A stretch of 64,000 nt of DNA from an uncultured Oscillospiraceae bacterium (lineage in GTDB: Bacteria > Bacillota > Clostridia > Oscillospirales > Ruminococcaceae), in the NCBI GenBank assembly GCA_910579175.1, contig CAJTTB010000007.1, forward strand, positions 65,808 to 129,807, given 5' to 3'. The translations under genes and the position numbers were made by a program. Shown here in pieces: positions 7,767-16,668 of the stretch (positions are counted from its first letter, which is position 1; each line of letters begins with the position of its first letter). The notes under the pieces were generated by a model. That model saw only the letters and a list, made by a program, of their open reading frames with translations, ran no database searches and had not been told where the DNA came from.

Positions 7767-8965
7767 AGTTAAAAGGAAAATATAATACGGCAAAAGTATT
7801 TACCGATACAATTGACGAAGAATCAATTTCACAAATTATTTTACTATGTAATCAAGAGTTTACAAAAGATAGTAAAATCCGCTTAATGCCAGATGTCCAT
7901 GCAGGTGCTGGGTGCACCATTGGAACAACGATGACAATTACGGATAAAATTGTCCCAAACTTGGTAGGTGTTGACATTGGTTGTGGTATGGAAACAATTC
8001 GCATTAAGGAAAAACATATCGAACTACAAAAATTGGATAAGCTGATTTATGAAAAAATTCCTTCTGGCTTTAAAATCAGAGAAAATCCACATCATTATAT
8101 AGAGCAAATTGATTTGTTAAAACTCCATTGTTTTGACCACATCAATTCCCTTCGAGCAGAAAAGAGTATTGGAACCTTGGGAGGTGGAAACCACTTTATT
8201 GAGGCAAATAAAGACGAAGACGGCAATATCTATATTGTAGTTCACTCTGGAAGTCGCCATTTAGGATTGGAAGTGGCAAAATACTATCAAAATTTGGGAT
8301 ACGAGATTCTAAATGGAAGCAGCGGACAGGATATACAACAGTTGATTACCAAATTAAAAGCAGAGAATCGCGAAAAAGAAATTGAAAAAGAAATTAAGAA
8401 GTTAAAAAATATAAAACAAACCGATATTCCAAAACAACTTGCCTATGTTTCAGGAGAACTATTTCAACAATATCTTGATGATATGAAATTAATTCAAGAA
8501 TTTGCTGTATTAAATAGGAAAGCAATGATGCGCGAGATTATAAAGGGTATGAAACTTCATGTGGAGGAATCCTTTACAACCATTCATAATTATATTGATA
8601 CCGACCAGATGATATTGCGCAAAGGCGCAGTGTCTGCAAAAGAGGGAGAAAAGATATTGATTCCGATTAATATGAGAGATGGAAGTCTTATCTGTATTGG
8701 AAAGGGCAATCCAGATTGGAATTATTCTGCTCCACATGGAGCGGGTAGGTTGATGAGTCGTTCTATGGCAAAGAGTACCTTTACTGTTTCAGAATTTAAA
8801 AAGCAGATGAAAGGTGTTTATACCACTTCTGTAGGTAGTAAAACATTAGACGAATGTCCCATGGCATATAAGACGATGGATGACATTGTAAAACACATTG
8901 CAGATACTGTGGAAATTGTAAATGTCATCAAGCCAATTTATAACTTTAAGGCTGGAGAAGAATAA
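7760..8965 (+). CDS. rtcB: RtcB-family RNA ligase
   Basis: A GTP-dependent ligase joining RNA 2',3'-cyclic phosphate or 3'-phosphate ends to 5'-OH ends. The 401 residues show the family blocks MPDVHAGAGCTIG, GVDIGCGM, GTLGGGNHF, HSGSRHLG and, near the C-terminus, PHGAGR with the histidine guanylylated during catalysis. The chosen ATG gives MLELKGKYN, the normal N-terminus; a longer reading would use an alternate frame of cca. A lysine/glutamate-rich insert near the middle (about residues 200-222) is typical of this shorter bacterial branch. It probably acts in RNA repair. Confidence 0.92.
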   Translation: MLELKGKYNTAKVFTDTIDEESISQIILLCNQEFTKDSKIRLMPDVHAGAGCTIGTTMTITDKIVPNLVGVDIGCGMETIRIKEKHIELQKLDKLIYEKIPSGFKIRENPHHYIEQIDLLKLHCFDHINSLRAEKSIGTLGGGNHFIEANKDEDGNIYIVVHSGSRHLGLEVAKYYQNLGYEILNGSSGQDIQQLITKLKAENREKEIEKEIKKLKNIKQTDIPKQLAYVSGELFQQYLDDMKLIQEFAVLNRKAMMREIIKGMKLHVEESFTTIHNYIDTDQMILRKGAVSAKEGEKILIPINMRDGSLICIGKGNPDWNYSAPHGAGRLMSRSMAKSTFTVSEFKKQMKGVYTTSVGSKTLDECPMAYKTMDDIVKHIADTVEIVNVIKPIYNFKAGEE

Positions 8966-8968
8966 TAA

Positions 8969-9562
8969 ATGAAATTGTACTTTTATTATGGAGTGATGGG
9001 CTCAAGTAAAACTGCAAATGCTTTGATGATGAAATTCAATTTTGAAGAGCGCGGAAAACGGGTTTTATTGTTAAAACCCAATATCGATACCAGAAGCAAT
9101 AGTGACCTTGTCGTTTCTCGAATTGGTCTATCCGCCAAAGCAGTGCCGCTAGATCCGCAGCAATCTATCTTGTCTTTACCAGAACTCAGGCACATTCAAG
9201 TTTTGATTGTAGATGAAGTGCAATTTTTAACAGAAGCGCAAATTGATGAACTTAGAACTTGTGCAGATCATGGCATATTCGTGTTCTGTTATGGTTTAAG
9301 AACAGATTATATGTGTCATCTATTTGAAGGAAGTAAAAGACTGATGGAAGTTGCAGACAGTATCCGCGAGATAAAATCCACCTGTCATTGCGGACGCAAA
9401 GCAATTGTCACAACACGTTATCAAAATGGTCAGATTATTTATCATGGGGAACAAATTGATATTGGGGGAAATGACAAATATACTGCACTGTGTTATCACT
9501 GTTGGAAAGTTGGAAACTTAGGCTATTTAAAAGCTGAAAAACAAGATGACAAGAAAAGGTAA
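8969..9562 (+). CDS. tdk: Thymidine kinase (type II)
   Basis: Phosphorylates thymidine to dTMP in pyrimidine salvage. The Walker A loop is GVMGSSKT at residues 8-15; the Walker B and catalytic glutamate are in VDEVQFL (D81, E82). A structural zinc is held by the CHCG pair near residues 132-135 and the CYHC pair near the C-terminus, and the lasso loop lies between them. At 197 residues it is normal length. It starts 3 bp after rtcB and its end overlaps a possible upstream start of the EamA gene, so it is translated within the cca operon. Confidence 0.94.
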   Translation: MKLYFYYGVMGSSKTANALMMKFNFEERGKRVLLLKPNIDTRSNSDLVVSRIGLSAKAVPLDPQQSILSLPELRHIQVLIVDEVQFLTEAQIDELRTCADHGIFVFCYGLRTDYMCHLFEGSKRLMEVADSIREIKSTCHCGRKAIVTTRYQNGQIIYHGEQIDIGGNDKYTALCYHCWKVGNLGYLKAEKQDDKKR

Positions 9563-9572
9563 AAAAAATCGT

Positions 9573-9986
9573 ATGTGGGTGATATTTGCATTGCTATCTG
9601 CAACTTTTGCTGCTTTTACTTCTATTTTAGCTAAAATTGGAATAGAACATGTCAATTCTAATTTGGCAACTGCAATTCGTACTGTAGTTGTTTTAATCAT
9701 GGCATGGGGGCTTGTATTTGTTACTGGAACGCAACATGGAATTACACAGATAGGAATGAAAAGTTGGTTGTTTTTAATATTATCTGGTTTATCGACGGGA
9801 TTGTCATGGCTGTTTTATTACAAAGCGTTACAACTAGGAGATGCTTCCAAAGTGGTTCCAGTGGATAAATTTAGTGTTGTTATCAGTTTGATGTTAGCAT
9901 TGATTATTTTAAAAGAAGCCATTACATGGCAGACATTGGTTGGGGGATTGTTGATTACAATTGGAACCATTGTTATGATTTTATAG
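9573..9986 (+). CDS. Half-size EamA (DMT superfamily) transporter
   Basis: An integral membrane protein of about 137 residues with four to five hydrophobic helices and a single EamA repeat; typical members have two repeats and ten helices, so this form should work as a dimer. Typical signature parts are SATFAAFTSILAKIGI at the start and the VVPVDKFSVV segment. The substrate is unknown. The ATG at 9573 was preferred over one at 9546 because it begins the hydrophobic helix directly and follows GAAAAGG; the earlier one overlaps tdk. It is the last gene of the cca operon and ends at a terminator. Confidence 0.75.
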   Translation: MWVIFALLSATFAAFTSILAKIGIEHVNSNLATAIRTVVVLIMAWGLVFVTGTQHGITQIGMKSWLFLILSGLSTGLSWLFYYKALQLGDASKVVPVDKFSVVISLMLALIILKEAITWQTLVGGLLITIGTIVMIL

Positions 9987-10030
9987 TCTATAGAAAATTT
10001 ATGATCATTTGAATCAAGTATATATTACAA

Positions 10031-10066
10031 TAAAAGGGATACCACAATTTAGTAGTATCCCTTTTA
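10031..10066. terminator. Intrinsic terminator between convergent genes
   Basis: A 12-bp perfect stem (TAAAAGGGATAC / GTATCCCTTTTA) with a 12-nt loop. A and T runs sit inside the stem, so it can serve both the cca operon and the convergent zinc-ribbon gene. Confidence 0.7.
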
Positions 10067-10111
10067 TGATATTTGATAAGACAACCTGCTTTGATGGCGG
10101 TCGATACAATT

Positions 10112-11062
10112 TTATTTAAACCACAACAAAAATACAGACAGGGTAGAAAGTATAAAATAAATAGTAACCAAAATAAAAATTAATTTTGCAGAAGTGCCCC
10201 CGGTTTTTGTCAAGGTTTTCATATATTCGTGATGTTCTGTAACCTGATTTTGCACTTTTCTGATTTTATTCTCACAGTGAAATTTATAAAGCCGATTTGT
10301 GAATATACCACATAAAACCATAATAACCAGTCTTGCAGCACTACAGATATTAGAAGCATGAGCGAGTGCCTCCATAGAAAATGGAATCTGTATTACATCT
10401 GTCATCATCATATTTTTTGCCATTTCCTGAATCGTAAATAAAATACTTGGAATTTGAAGCCCCACCATAACAACAATTAACATAATGCCCCAAAGATACA
10501 TCTTGCGATAAAGAAAATAGAATCCATTAAATAACAAGGCGGCAAAATTAAATGTAGTATTTTTGCGCTTTTGTCCCATATCATTGAATTTTGGGATAAA
10601 ATATTGCGTGTTTTGTCCAATGAATACTGCCCAGTCCTTTACTGGAATTTCATCAATTTTTTCATCTGGATTGACCCCGCCAAAAGGAGTTGTAAAAGGG
10701 TCATAAGCCATATAGTTTAAAGGTTTTTGAAATCCCCCTGTAAAGGTCTGCTGATTGGAATTGGGTGGCTGTTTTGGTTGATTGAGCGGGTTGCCACATA
10801 CTTCACAAAACAATCCGTCGATTGGATTGAGTGTACCACAGCGAGAACATCTTTTTGGTTCATCAGAGGTATAGTGTACTTCCTTTTTGGGCATTTCCCA
10901 TGCTTTTTTCTGAGCATGTAATTCATCAAAAATACATTTTCCCTCTTTATCAACGCAATCTTTATGATAAGGTGCGCCGCATTCTGGACAAATAACGATA
11001 ACTTTTCCATTTTCTAATGGTTCTCCACAGATAGGACAGTCAACATTTTGATATTTTCCCAT
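10112..11062 (-). CDS. Zinc-ribbon membrane protein with RING/PHD-like N-terminus (DUF2628-like)
   Basis: A 316-residue protein with three parts. The first (about residues 8-45) has the spaced Cys/His set CPICGEP, CPECGAPYHKDC, resembling a prokaryotic RING/PHD finger. The second is a zinc ribbon, CSRCG...CEVCG (about 72-92). After a proline/glutamine-rich linker come hydrophobic segments (about 170-270 and a last helix at 295-315), including NFAALLFNGFYFLYRKMY, which is typical of DUF2628 proteins. Such proteins are common in Clostridia but not characterised. It is monocistronic. No enzymatic function is assigned. Confidence 0.72.
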   Translation of the reverse strand: MGKYQNVDCPICGEPLENGKVIVICPECGAPYHKDCVDKEGKCIFDELHAQKKAWEMPKKEVHYTSDEPKRCSRCGTLNPIDGLFCEVCGNPLNQPKQPPNSNQQTFTGGFQKPLNYMAYDPFTTPFGGVNPDEKIDEIPVKDWAVFIGQNTQYFIPKFNDMGQKRKNTTFNFAALLFNGFYFLYRKMYLWGIMLIVVMVGLQIPSILFTIQEMAKNMMMTDVIQIPFSMEALAHASNICSAARLVIMVLCGIFTNRLYKFHCENKIRKVQNQVTEHHEYMKTLTKTGGTSAKLIFILVTIYFILSTLSVFLLWFK

Positions 11063-11227
11063 GCTTGCCTCCGATTTTCTTCATTTTATCAATCATCAAT
11101 TATTTTATCGACATTTTAAGTAATATCCGTTGCTATTATAGCACAAGAAGTATTAATATTCAAATAGTTATTCGTAAATATTTTATGTTACAAAAAGCAT
11201 GGTGTAGAAGAAAGGAAGTTTTAACAA

Positions 11228-11788
11228 ATGAAGCAGTTTCGAGATTATTTTGATTGTGTTCCGTATTTAGAAACAGAACGATTTATGTTAGTTCCCTTTG
11301 AGAAGGAAGATATGAAAGACTATTTTGATATTTTGAGAGATGATAGAGTACAAAAATTTCTTGGTGGCGGAGTACCATTGTTCGATAAAGAGCCACACAT
11401 TACAAATTGGCTCAATAACATAAATGAGAAACTTTTGAAAAGAAAACTTGTCTTTACATGGTGTGTAAAGGAAAAAGTAAGCAGACGCGTAATTGGAAGA
11501 ATTGATTTAGGGGGATTTATAAAAAAGACTATGGCGGAAATCTCTTATCACTATGTTTATGATAGCTGGGGGAAAGGAGTGGCTACTGAAGTTGCAGCAA
11601 AAGTAACCGATTTTGGCATAAAGGAATTGGGACTTCAAAGAATTCAAGGTCTTGTTCAGATAGAGAATCGAGCTTCTATACGTGTCCTTGAAAAGAATGG
11701 ATATCTGCAAGAGGGAATTCTTCATCACTATCCTTTTGGACGAGAATTTCATGATGTAGCAATACTGGCAATTGTAAGGGTTCGTTAA
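11228..11788 (+). CDS. GNAT acetyltransferase, RimJ/RimL-like
   Basis: A 186-residue acetyltransferase of the RimJ/RimL subgroup, which acetylates N-terminal amines of ribosomal proteins or small amines. It begins with the usual LETERFMLVPFEKEDMKDYF block, has the acetyl-CoA loop WGKGVATEVA in place of QxxGxG/A, and the NRASIRVLEKNGYLQEGI motif near the C-terminus. It has a good RBS (AAAGGAAG) and stands alone between two unrelated genes. The substrate cannot be inferred. Confidence 0.82.
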   Translation: MKQFRDYFDCVPYLETERFMLVPFEKEDMKDYFDILRDDRVQKFLGGGVPLFDKEPHITNWLNNINEKLLKRKLVFTWCVKEKVSRRVIGRIDLGGFIKKTMAEISYHYVYDSWGKGVATEVAAKVTDFGIKELGLQRIQGLVQIENRASIRVLEKNGYLQEGILHHYPFGREFHDVAILAIVRVR

Positions 11789-11928
11789 AAATTTACAAAT
11801 TTGCGATATTGATACCATTCTGGAAACGAAATACGATAGATTAAAATTCGACAAATCTTGCAAATACAATACAAATATGGTATACTAAATTCTAATATTT
11901 TAGAAGTAACTGGAAAGGTGTTTTACAT

Positions 11929-12567
11929 ATGACAAAAAAACAACGGGCTTTGTTGGCAATTGAACAACTCAAAGAAATATATCCAGATGCTGTGTGTTCT
12001 TTGGATTATCGAGAACCATATGAATTGCTGATTTCTGTTCGACTGTCTGCTCAGTGTACCGATGCTAGAGTCAATATTGTCACAAAAGAGCTATTTGCAA
12101 AATACACCACTTTAAAATCTTTAGCAGAAGCAGAGTATGAAGATATTGAGCGCATTGTAAGACCTTGTGGTTTGGGAAAAACCAAAGCAAGGGATATCAT
12201 CTCTATGTCAAAAACATTAATAGAAGAATATCACTCTGTTGTACCTGATACAATGGAAGAATTGCTCAAATTATCTGGTGTAGGACGCAAAACAGCCAAT
12301 TTAATTTTGGGAGATGTCTATGGAAAGCCTTCTGTTGTAACCGATACCCATTGTATTCGCATTTGTGGAAAGTTGGGATTGACCGATGGCAGTAAAGTTC
12401 CTTTATCGGTAGAAAAACAATTGTGGAAAATTCTACCACCAGCAGAAAGTGGCGCATTTTGTCATAGATTGGTCTTGTTCGGCAGAGAATACTGTACAGC
12501 ACGTTCTCCAAAATGTGATATCTGTCCATTGAGAAAAGAAGTTTGTAAAAATCCCCTTACAAAATAA
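11929..12567 (+). CDS. nth: Endonuclease III (DNA glycosylase/AP lyase)
   Basis: Base-excision repair enzyme that removes oxidised pyrimidines and cuts at abasic sites. The helix-hairpin-helix LSGVGRKTAN carries the catalytic lysine, and the catalytic aspartate is in VVTDTHC. The C-terminus carries the iron-sulfur cluster motif C-x6-C-x2-C-x6-C; the last spacing is one residue longer than in the E. coli enzyme (x5). Length is 212 residues. The stop codon lies inside the loop of the following terminator. Confidence 0.94.
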   Translation: MTKKQRALLAIEQLKEIYPDAVCSLDYREPYELLISVRLSAQCTDARVNIVTKELFAKYTTLKSLAEAEYEDIERIVRPCGLGKTKARDIISMSKTLIEEYHSVVPDTMEELLKLSGVGRKTANLILGDVYGKPSVVTDTHCIRICGKLGLTDGSKVPLSVEKQLWKILPPAESGAFCHRLVLFGREYCTARSPKCDICPLRKEVCKNPLTK

Positions 12568-12583
12568 ACTGTAAGGGGATTTT
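12549..12583. terminator. Bidirectional terminator between nth and thioesterase
   Basis: Arms AAATCCCCTTACA (12549-12561) and TGTAAGGGGATTT (12570-12582) are perfectly complementary around an 8-nt loop that contains the nth stop codon, with T-rich sequence after it. Confidence 0.75.
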
Positions 12584-12585
12584 GA

Positions 12586-13068
12586 TTAATAAAATTCTAG
12601 GCTTCTTTGTTTGCGAAGTTGATTTCTTTTGATTCCAGCTTCCCATTCTGCTTTTTCTTGCTCGGTTTGTAGAATTAACCTTGGCACTTTGGTCGGTTTT
12701 TCATGTTCGTCCAATGCAACCATAACCACATAAGCGTGATTGATAGGGCGTTTGACCCCATCTAAACTTTCAACAAAGGTATCAACTCGAATCTCCATAG
12801 AAGAGGTTCCCACATAAGTGACTTTTCCAACCAATACCACCAAATCATTGACATAAGCAGGTGCTTTAAAATGAATTTTATCCATTGAAATGGTTGTGAC
12901 ATTGCAGTTTGCATGTCGTCTTGCAACAACACCGGCAACGATGTCAATCCATTCCATCAGTTTGCCTCCAAATAACCGATGAGATCCATTGATGTGTTCA
13001 TTCATAATAATATGAACCTGCTTGGTTGTGGAATCTGATACATATTTTTCAGATTGTTTTTCTATCAT
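12586..13068 (-). CDS. Acyl-CoA thioesterase, hotdog fold (YciA/ACOT type)
   Basis: A 160-residue hotdog-fold thioesterase that hydrolyses acyl-CoAs. It shows the N-terminal MNEHINGSHRLFGGKLMEWIDIVAG block, in which the conserved asparagine/histidine before GG and the aspartate of WID are the active-site residues, and the VNDLVVLVGKVTYVGTSSMEI strand. The start chosen (ATG at 13068) follows GAAAGGG by 8 nt; an in-frame ATG 18 nt further upstream overlaps this RBS. It is a stand-alone gene. The preferred acyl chain is not known. Confidence 0.88.
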   Translation of the reverse strand: MIEKQSEKYVSDSTTKQVHIIMNEHINGSHRLFGGKLMEWIDIVAGVVARRHANCNVTTISMDKIHFKAPAYVNDLVVLVGKVTYVGTSSMEIRVDTFVESLDGVKRPINHAYVVMVALDEHEKPTKVPRLILQTEQEKAEWEAGIKRNQLRKQRSLEFY

Positions 13069-13153
13069 AATGTTACCCTTTCTCATAGATATTGATTATA
13101 ATGATAGTGTAACACAATTTGATGTAATAATAATTAATAAACTAGAAAAATTT

Positions 13154-13660
13154 TCATTCATTGCTGTAATTTCGATAACCCTGTATCTGTAAAACACGCA
13201 ATTCCTGATAAGAATAGCTGTCCAATGGGCGATTGCGTGCATCAAAAGAATGCGCTGATACAAAAATTTGATTGGTGGTTGGTCTTACAACCTCTGTAAC
13301 AAATAGAGAATGATAGTAGCGTACACCGTTGGACAGTTGGATAATATCTCCCAATTGTACTTCAGAAAGTGAAATTTCTTCTGTTGCAAATGGACCCACT
13401 CCTTGGTTGGAAATTAAAAATTGGTATAGATAGGAAACTCCTGTCCAAGAAGGGGAACGATTGTCAATATCCAGATAATACCAGCCAAATGTTGGTGTAT
13501 AATTCATCACGCCACATCCCTGATAAAGACACTGAGAAACAAAATTTGTGCAATCTCCTCCAATTTCATCAAAATTAAAATACTTTGGATTGCGTGAATA
13601 TGCCCATTTTATTGCATAATCAACAGCTTTTTCACGTTGGTATGAGAAAGTTTTCAACAT
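13154..13660 (-). CDS. Putative amidase-domain protein (Amidase_6 type)
   Basis: A 168-residue protein matching the Amidase_6 (CHAP/NlpC-like) family of Clostridia and Bacilli. Typical elements are YNREKAV-like YQREKAVDYAIKWAYSRNP at the start, the DCTNFVSQCL motif with the predicted catalytic cysteine near residue 37, and a later YYHSLFVTEV histidine segment. No signal peptide is present, so either it acts in the cytosol or forespore, or it is exported by another route. In longer relatives this domain is attached to spore or wall modules. The gene is divergent from the DUF5685 operon. Confidence 0.75.
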   Translation of the reverse strand: MLKTFSYQREKAVDYAIKWAYSRNPKYFNFDEIGGDCTNFVSQCLYQGCGVMNYTPTFGWYYLDIDNRSPSWTGVSYLYQFLISNQGVGPFATEEISLSEVQLGDIIQLSNGVRYYHSLFVTEVVRPTTNQIFVSAHSFDARNRPLDSYSYQELRVLQIQGYRNYSNE

Positions 13661-13822
13661 ACTGATTCCAACCTTTCTATCAATATTTTCAGATTTGATA
13701 TCATGATGTCATATCATATGAAAAAACAGATATGATTATTTTACAGTTTAGTAACCAATTTTTGATAACAATCAAGTAATATTAATATTATTAAGTAGAT
13801 TAAAAAAGATGGAGTATCATGA

Positions 13823-14725
13823 GTGTTTGGATATATTAAACCCTTTAAACCTGAAATGAAAGTAAAAGAATTTGACACCTATAAAGCGATCTATTGTGGA
13901 TTATGTAAACAGCTTGGCAGTGTATATGGTCCATTTGCTAGAATGACTTTAAGCTATGATTTTACTTTTTTATCCTTGATTTCATTGAGTTTAAAAGAGG
14001 TATCTGGTCTTTTTCGACATGAAAAATGTATTGTGAATCCCTTAAAGAAAAAAGCGTGTCTAACCACCTGTGAGGATTTGACCTTTGGTGCTTCCACTGC
14101 AATGATTATGTTTTATTATAAATTAAAGGATAACTATGATGATGGCGGTATCAAAGATAAAAGTCTTTCCCTGTCGCTTATGCCATTTGCTCGCCAAGCA
14201 AAACGCAAAGCGGCAAAAAGATATCCTTATTTAGATGAAATTGTAAGTGAGTGTATCAATCAGCAAAATATCGTAGAGCACAGTGACAGTCTTAGCATTG
14301 ATTATGCAGCGGAACCTTCTGCAGGGGCTTTGGGTCGCATTTTTGAATGTTTATCCGACGATAAGACCGAACAAACTGTACTGAACCGACTTGGGTATTT
14401 TGTAGGGCGTTTTGTATACTTTATTGATGCCTTAGATGATTTAGAAGACGATATCAAAACAGGTGGGTATAATATATTTTATAAAAAGTTTGTAGCCCAA
14501 CAAAATACCAATTTAGAACAGATAAAAGAATATGCAAAAGGTGTTATCAATTTGACCATTGGACAAATTGCTTCTGCATATGAATTATTAAACATCAAAC
14601 ATTACAAGACCATATTAGATAATATTATTTATTTGGGGTTTCATAATAGTCTTTATCAAGTATTGCATAAAGAACAAAAAAGATTAAATAGAGAACGGGA
14701 GTTATATTATGGCAAATCCATATGA
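13823..14725 (+). CDS. DUF5685 family protein
   Basis: A 300-residue protein that begins with GTG (MFGYIKPFKPEMKVKEFDTY), the standard opening of the DUF5685 family. It contains YCGLCKQLG near residue 25 and another cysteine cluster (KKACLTTCEDL) near residue 75, suggesting metal binding, and an acidic motif FIDALDDLEDD near residue 200 that resembles the aspartate-rich motifs of polyprenyl-binding helices. The function is unknown. Its last 17 bp overlap the J-domain gene, and with the following membrane protein it forms a three-gene unit, so the three are probably translated together. Confidence 0.75.
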   Translation: MFGYIKPFKPEMKVKEFDTYKAIYCGLCKQLGSVYGPFARMTLSYDFTFLSLISLSLKEVSGLFRHEKCIVNPLKKKACLTTCEDLTFGASTAMIMFYYKLKDNYDDGGIKDKSLSLSLMPFARQAKRKAAKRYPYLDEIVSECINQQNIVEHSDSLSIDYAAEPSAGALGRIFECLSDDKTEQTVLNRLGYFVGRFVYFIDALDDLEDDIKTGGYNIFYKKFVAQQNTNLEQIKEYAKGVINLTIGQIASAYELLNIKHYKTILDNIIYLGFHNSLYQVLHKEQKRLNRERELYYGKSI

Positions 14726-15359
14726 AGTATTAGGGGTCACACAAAATGCAAGTGATGACCAGATAAAAAGTGCTTATCGTGAGTTGGCAAAAAAATATCA
14801 CCCTGATAATTATCCAACCAGTCCACTAAAAGAAGTAGCTGAAGAAAAAATGGCAGAAATCAACTCTGCTTTTGATACCATTATGAATGAAAGAAAAATT
14901 TCTGGCGCTTCTAGAACCTATCAGTCAAATGATTATCAGTCCCAGACTGGATATACTGGTCCCAATTCCAATTTACGAGATATTCGTATGATGATTGGGC
15001 AGAATCGATTGGTAGAAGCCGAAGAGTTATTGGATGGCATTCCACCCGCTCAACGAGAAGGGGAATGGTATTTTTTAAAGGGGAGCATTTATTTTTCCAG
15101 AGGTTGGTTGGAAGATGCAACCAATCACTTTTCTACCGCCTGTCGCATGAGCCCTAACAATCCAGAATATCGCGCAGCATTAAATCGCATGATGTGGCAA
15201 AGACAGGGGAATTTTGGCGCAGGACAACAAACCAATACCAACCCTTACCGCACACAGCCCCAAATGGGTGGTTGTAGTGCATGCGACATCTGTAATGGTC
15301 TGATTTGTGCAGACTGCTGCTGTGAATGTATGGGTGGGGACTTAATCGCTTGTTGCTAG
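14709..15359 (+). CDS. J-domain co-chaperone with cysteine-rich tail
   Basis: A 216-residue protein: J domain at residues 3-65 with the essential HPD (YHPDNY), a middle region that looks like a TPR-type helical pair (EGEWYFLKGSIYFSRGWLEDATNHF, written in two parts it spans about 115-150), and a striking C-terminal tail with 11 cysteines in the last 30 residues, including CDIC, CADCCCEC and a final CC. J proteins stimulate Hsp70 (DnaK) ATPase. The tail could bind metal or be a membrane-proximal lipid-modified patch; neither is shown. It overlaps DUF5685 upstream and is followed 13 bp later by a membrane protein. Confidence 0.85.
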   Translation: MANPYEVLGVTQNASDDQIKSAYRELAKKYHPDNYPTSPLKEVAEEKMAEINSAFDTIMNERKISGASRTYQSNDYQSQTGYTGPNSNLRDIRMMIGQNRLVEAEELLDGIPPAQREGEWYFLKGSIYFSRGWLEDATNHFSTACRMSPNNPEYRAALNRMMWQRQGNFGAGQQTNTNPYRTQPQMGGCSACDICNGLICADCCCECMGGDLIACC

Positions 15360-15372
15360 GTGAGACTTGATG

Positions 15373-15909
15373 ATGAAACAGAGTTTTAAGATGGCATATG
15401 GTGGTATTTTATGCGGATTAAGCATCGTTTTTATGTTTTTATCCAGCATTTTTCCATTTGCCGAATATGCGTTTCCTGCGATTGCGGGTATCTGTCTGAT
15501 TCCAGTTGTGATTGAATTTGGTTATAAAAATGCAATTTTATGTTATGTAGTCGTTGGCATGTTATCTGCCTTGATCGTCCCCAATAAAGAATCAGTTGTG
15601 TTATTTATTGTATTTTTGGGGTATTATCCCATATTAAAGGGAAAAGTAGAAACCATGAAAAATCGAATACTAGAATGGAGTATCAAAATACTTTGGTTTA
15701 ATTTAGCGGTATTATTTTCTTATTATGTCGTCATTCAAATTTTGGGAATGACACAGGTATTGGCTGATTTTGAAGTTGCAAAGTATGGAATCCTTCTGTT
15801 GTTAGCAGTGGGAAATGTGGTTTTTATCATTTATGATATTGCCTTAACTAGATTAATTTCTATGTTTTTAATACAGATTCGCCCCAAATATATTCATAAA
15901 CTAAAATAA
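15373..15909 (+). CDS. Polytopic membrane protein, S-component-like
   Basis: A 178-residue integral membrane protein with about five to six hydrophobic helices and short loops. The helix pattern, the GGILCGLSIVFMFLSS opening and the overall size resemble substrate-binding S components of ECF vitamin transporters, but no specificity motif is recognised. Two adjacent ATGs (15370 and 15373) are possible after AGGTGAG; the second has the better spacing. It is the third gene of the DUF5685/J-domain unit and ends at a terminator. Confidence 0.65.
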   Translation: MKQSFKMAYGGILCGLSIVFMFLSSIFPFAEYAFPAIAGICLIPVVIEFGYKNAILCYVVVGMLSALIVPNKESVVLFIVFLGYYPILKGKVETMKNRILEWSIKILWFNLAVLFSYYVVIQILGMTQVLADFEVAKYGILLLLAVGNVVFIIYDIALTRLISMFLIQIRPKYIHKLK

Positions 15910-15936
15910 AAAGACGGTTTTTTTAAAACCGTCTTT
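15910..15936. terminator. Bidirectional terminator
   Basis: Perfect 12-bp arms AAAGACGGTTTT and AAAACCGTCTTT around a 3-nt loop. It directly follows one stop codon and overlaps the stop codon of the convergent phosphoesterase gene. Confidence 0.8.
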
Positions 15937-16600
15937 ATTCAATTTTTAATACATCAGTAAATACATTGTAATAATAAGGAGGTATTATCTTATTCTTATG
16001 GTATTTTCCATAATACCAGGCTTTAAAAGTTGCTTGTTTGCGGATGACATCTAAATAATTTTGAATAAAAGAAATTCCATTTTCTTCAACATTCATTGCC
16101 TGGGTAATTTTTGTAGGAGCATCATGTGTGATAATAATATCCACCTTGTTTTGATGTGCCTGTAAATTTTCAAGTCCGTTTGAAGTTTCTTTGACAGTTG
16201 GTTGTTCTCGTCCTTGTGTAGAAAACTCTTCTGGTAGATCAATGAGTTGTGCGGCATCTCCACCTCCAAATGTAAAGATAGATTTTCCTTCAATTTGATA
16301 AATTTCTCCTCTTAATAGGTGAATAATACCATCTGCAATGATCTGCACTTGACCGCCATTCCACTCAGAAGTTTCATATTTTTCTAATAATTGATAATTT
16401 TCATTACAGCCATCTACAAATAAAATTTGATATTTTTGTTTTGACAGCCATTTTAACATTTTTGTTTCTTTTTTAGAGCCGTCCCAAATAAATCCAAAAT
16501 CCCCACATACAATTAAAGTATCACCTTTTTTTAATTTTTTAATTTCCTTTTGTTTAAATCGGGTGATATCTCCGTGAGTATCTCCAGTGACATAAATCAA
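15935..16600 (-). CDS. Metallophosphoesterase-fold protein with altered catalytic motifs
   Basis: A 221-residue calcineurin-like phosphoesterase of a small cytosolic Firmicutes branch. Motifs I (GDTHGD, near residue 6) and II (CGDFGF, near 32) are intact and THDAP is present. The usual GNHE motif is replaced by GCNEN, so the metal-ligand Asn and the general-acid His are both changed, and the final GHxH motif reads GKYH. These changes suggest weak or altered catalysis, or a non-enzymatic role. Translation starts at TTG, supported by GGGAGGG 7 nt upstream. It is monocistronic. Confidence 0.78.
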   Translation of the reverse strand: MIYVTGDTHGDITRFKQKEIKKLKKGDTLIVCGDFGFIWDGSKKETKMLKWLSKQKYQILFVDGCNENYQLLEKYETSEWNGGQVQIIADGIIHLLRGEIYQIEGKSIFTFGGGDAAQLIDLPEEFSTQGREQPTVKETSNGLENLQAHQNKVDIIITHDAPTKITQAMNVEENGISFIQNYLDVIRKQATFKAWYYGKYHKNKIIPPYYYNVFTDVLKIE

Positions 16601-16668
16601 GATAAGCCCTCCCGCTCATGATTTTCATATTTTAATTTAAAAGCAATGATTTGTAACTTGTTTTTCCC

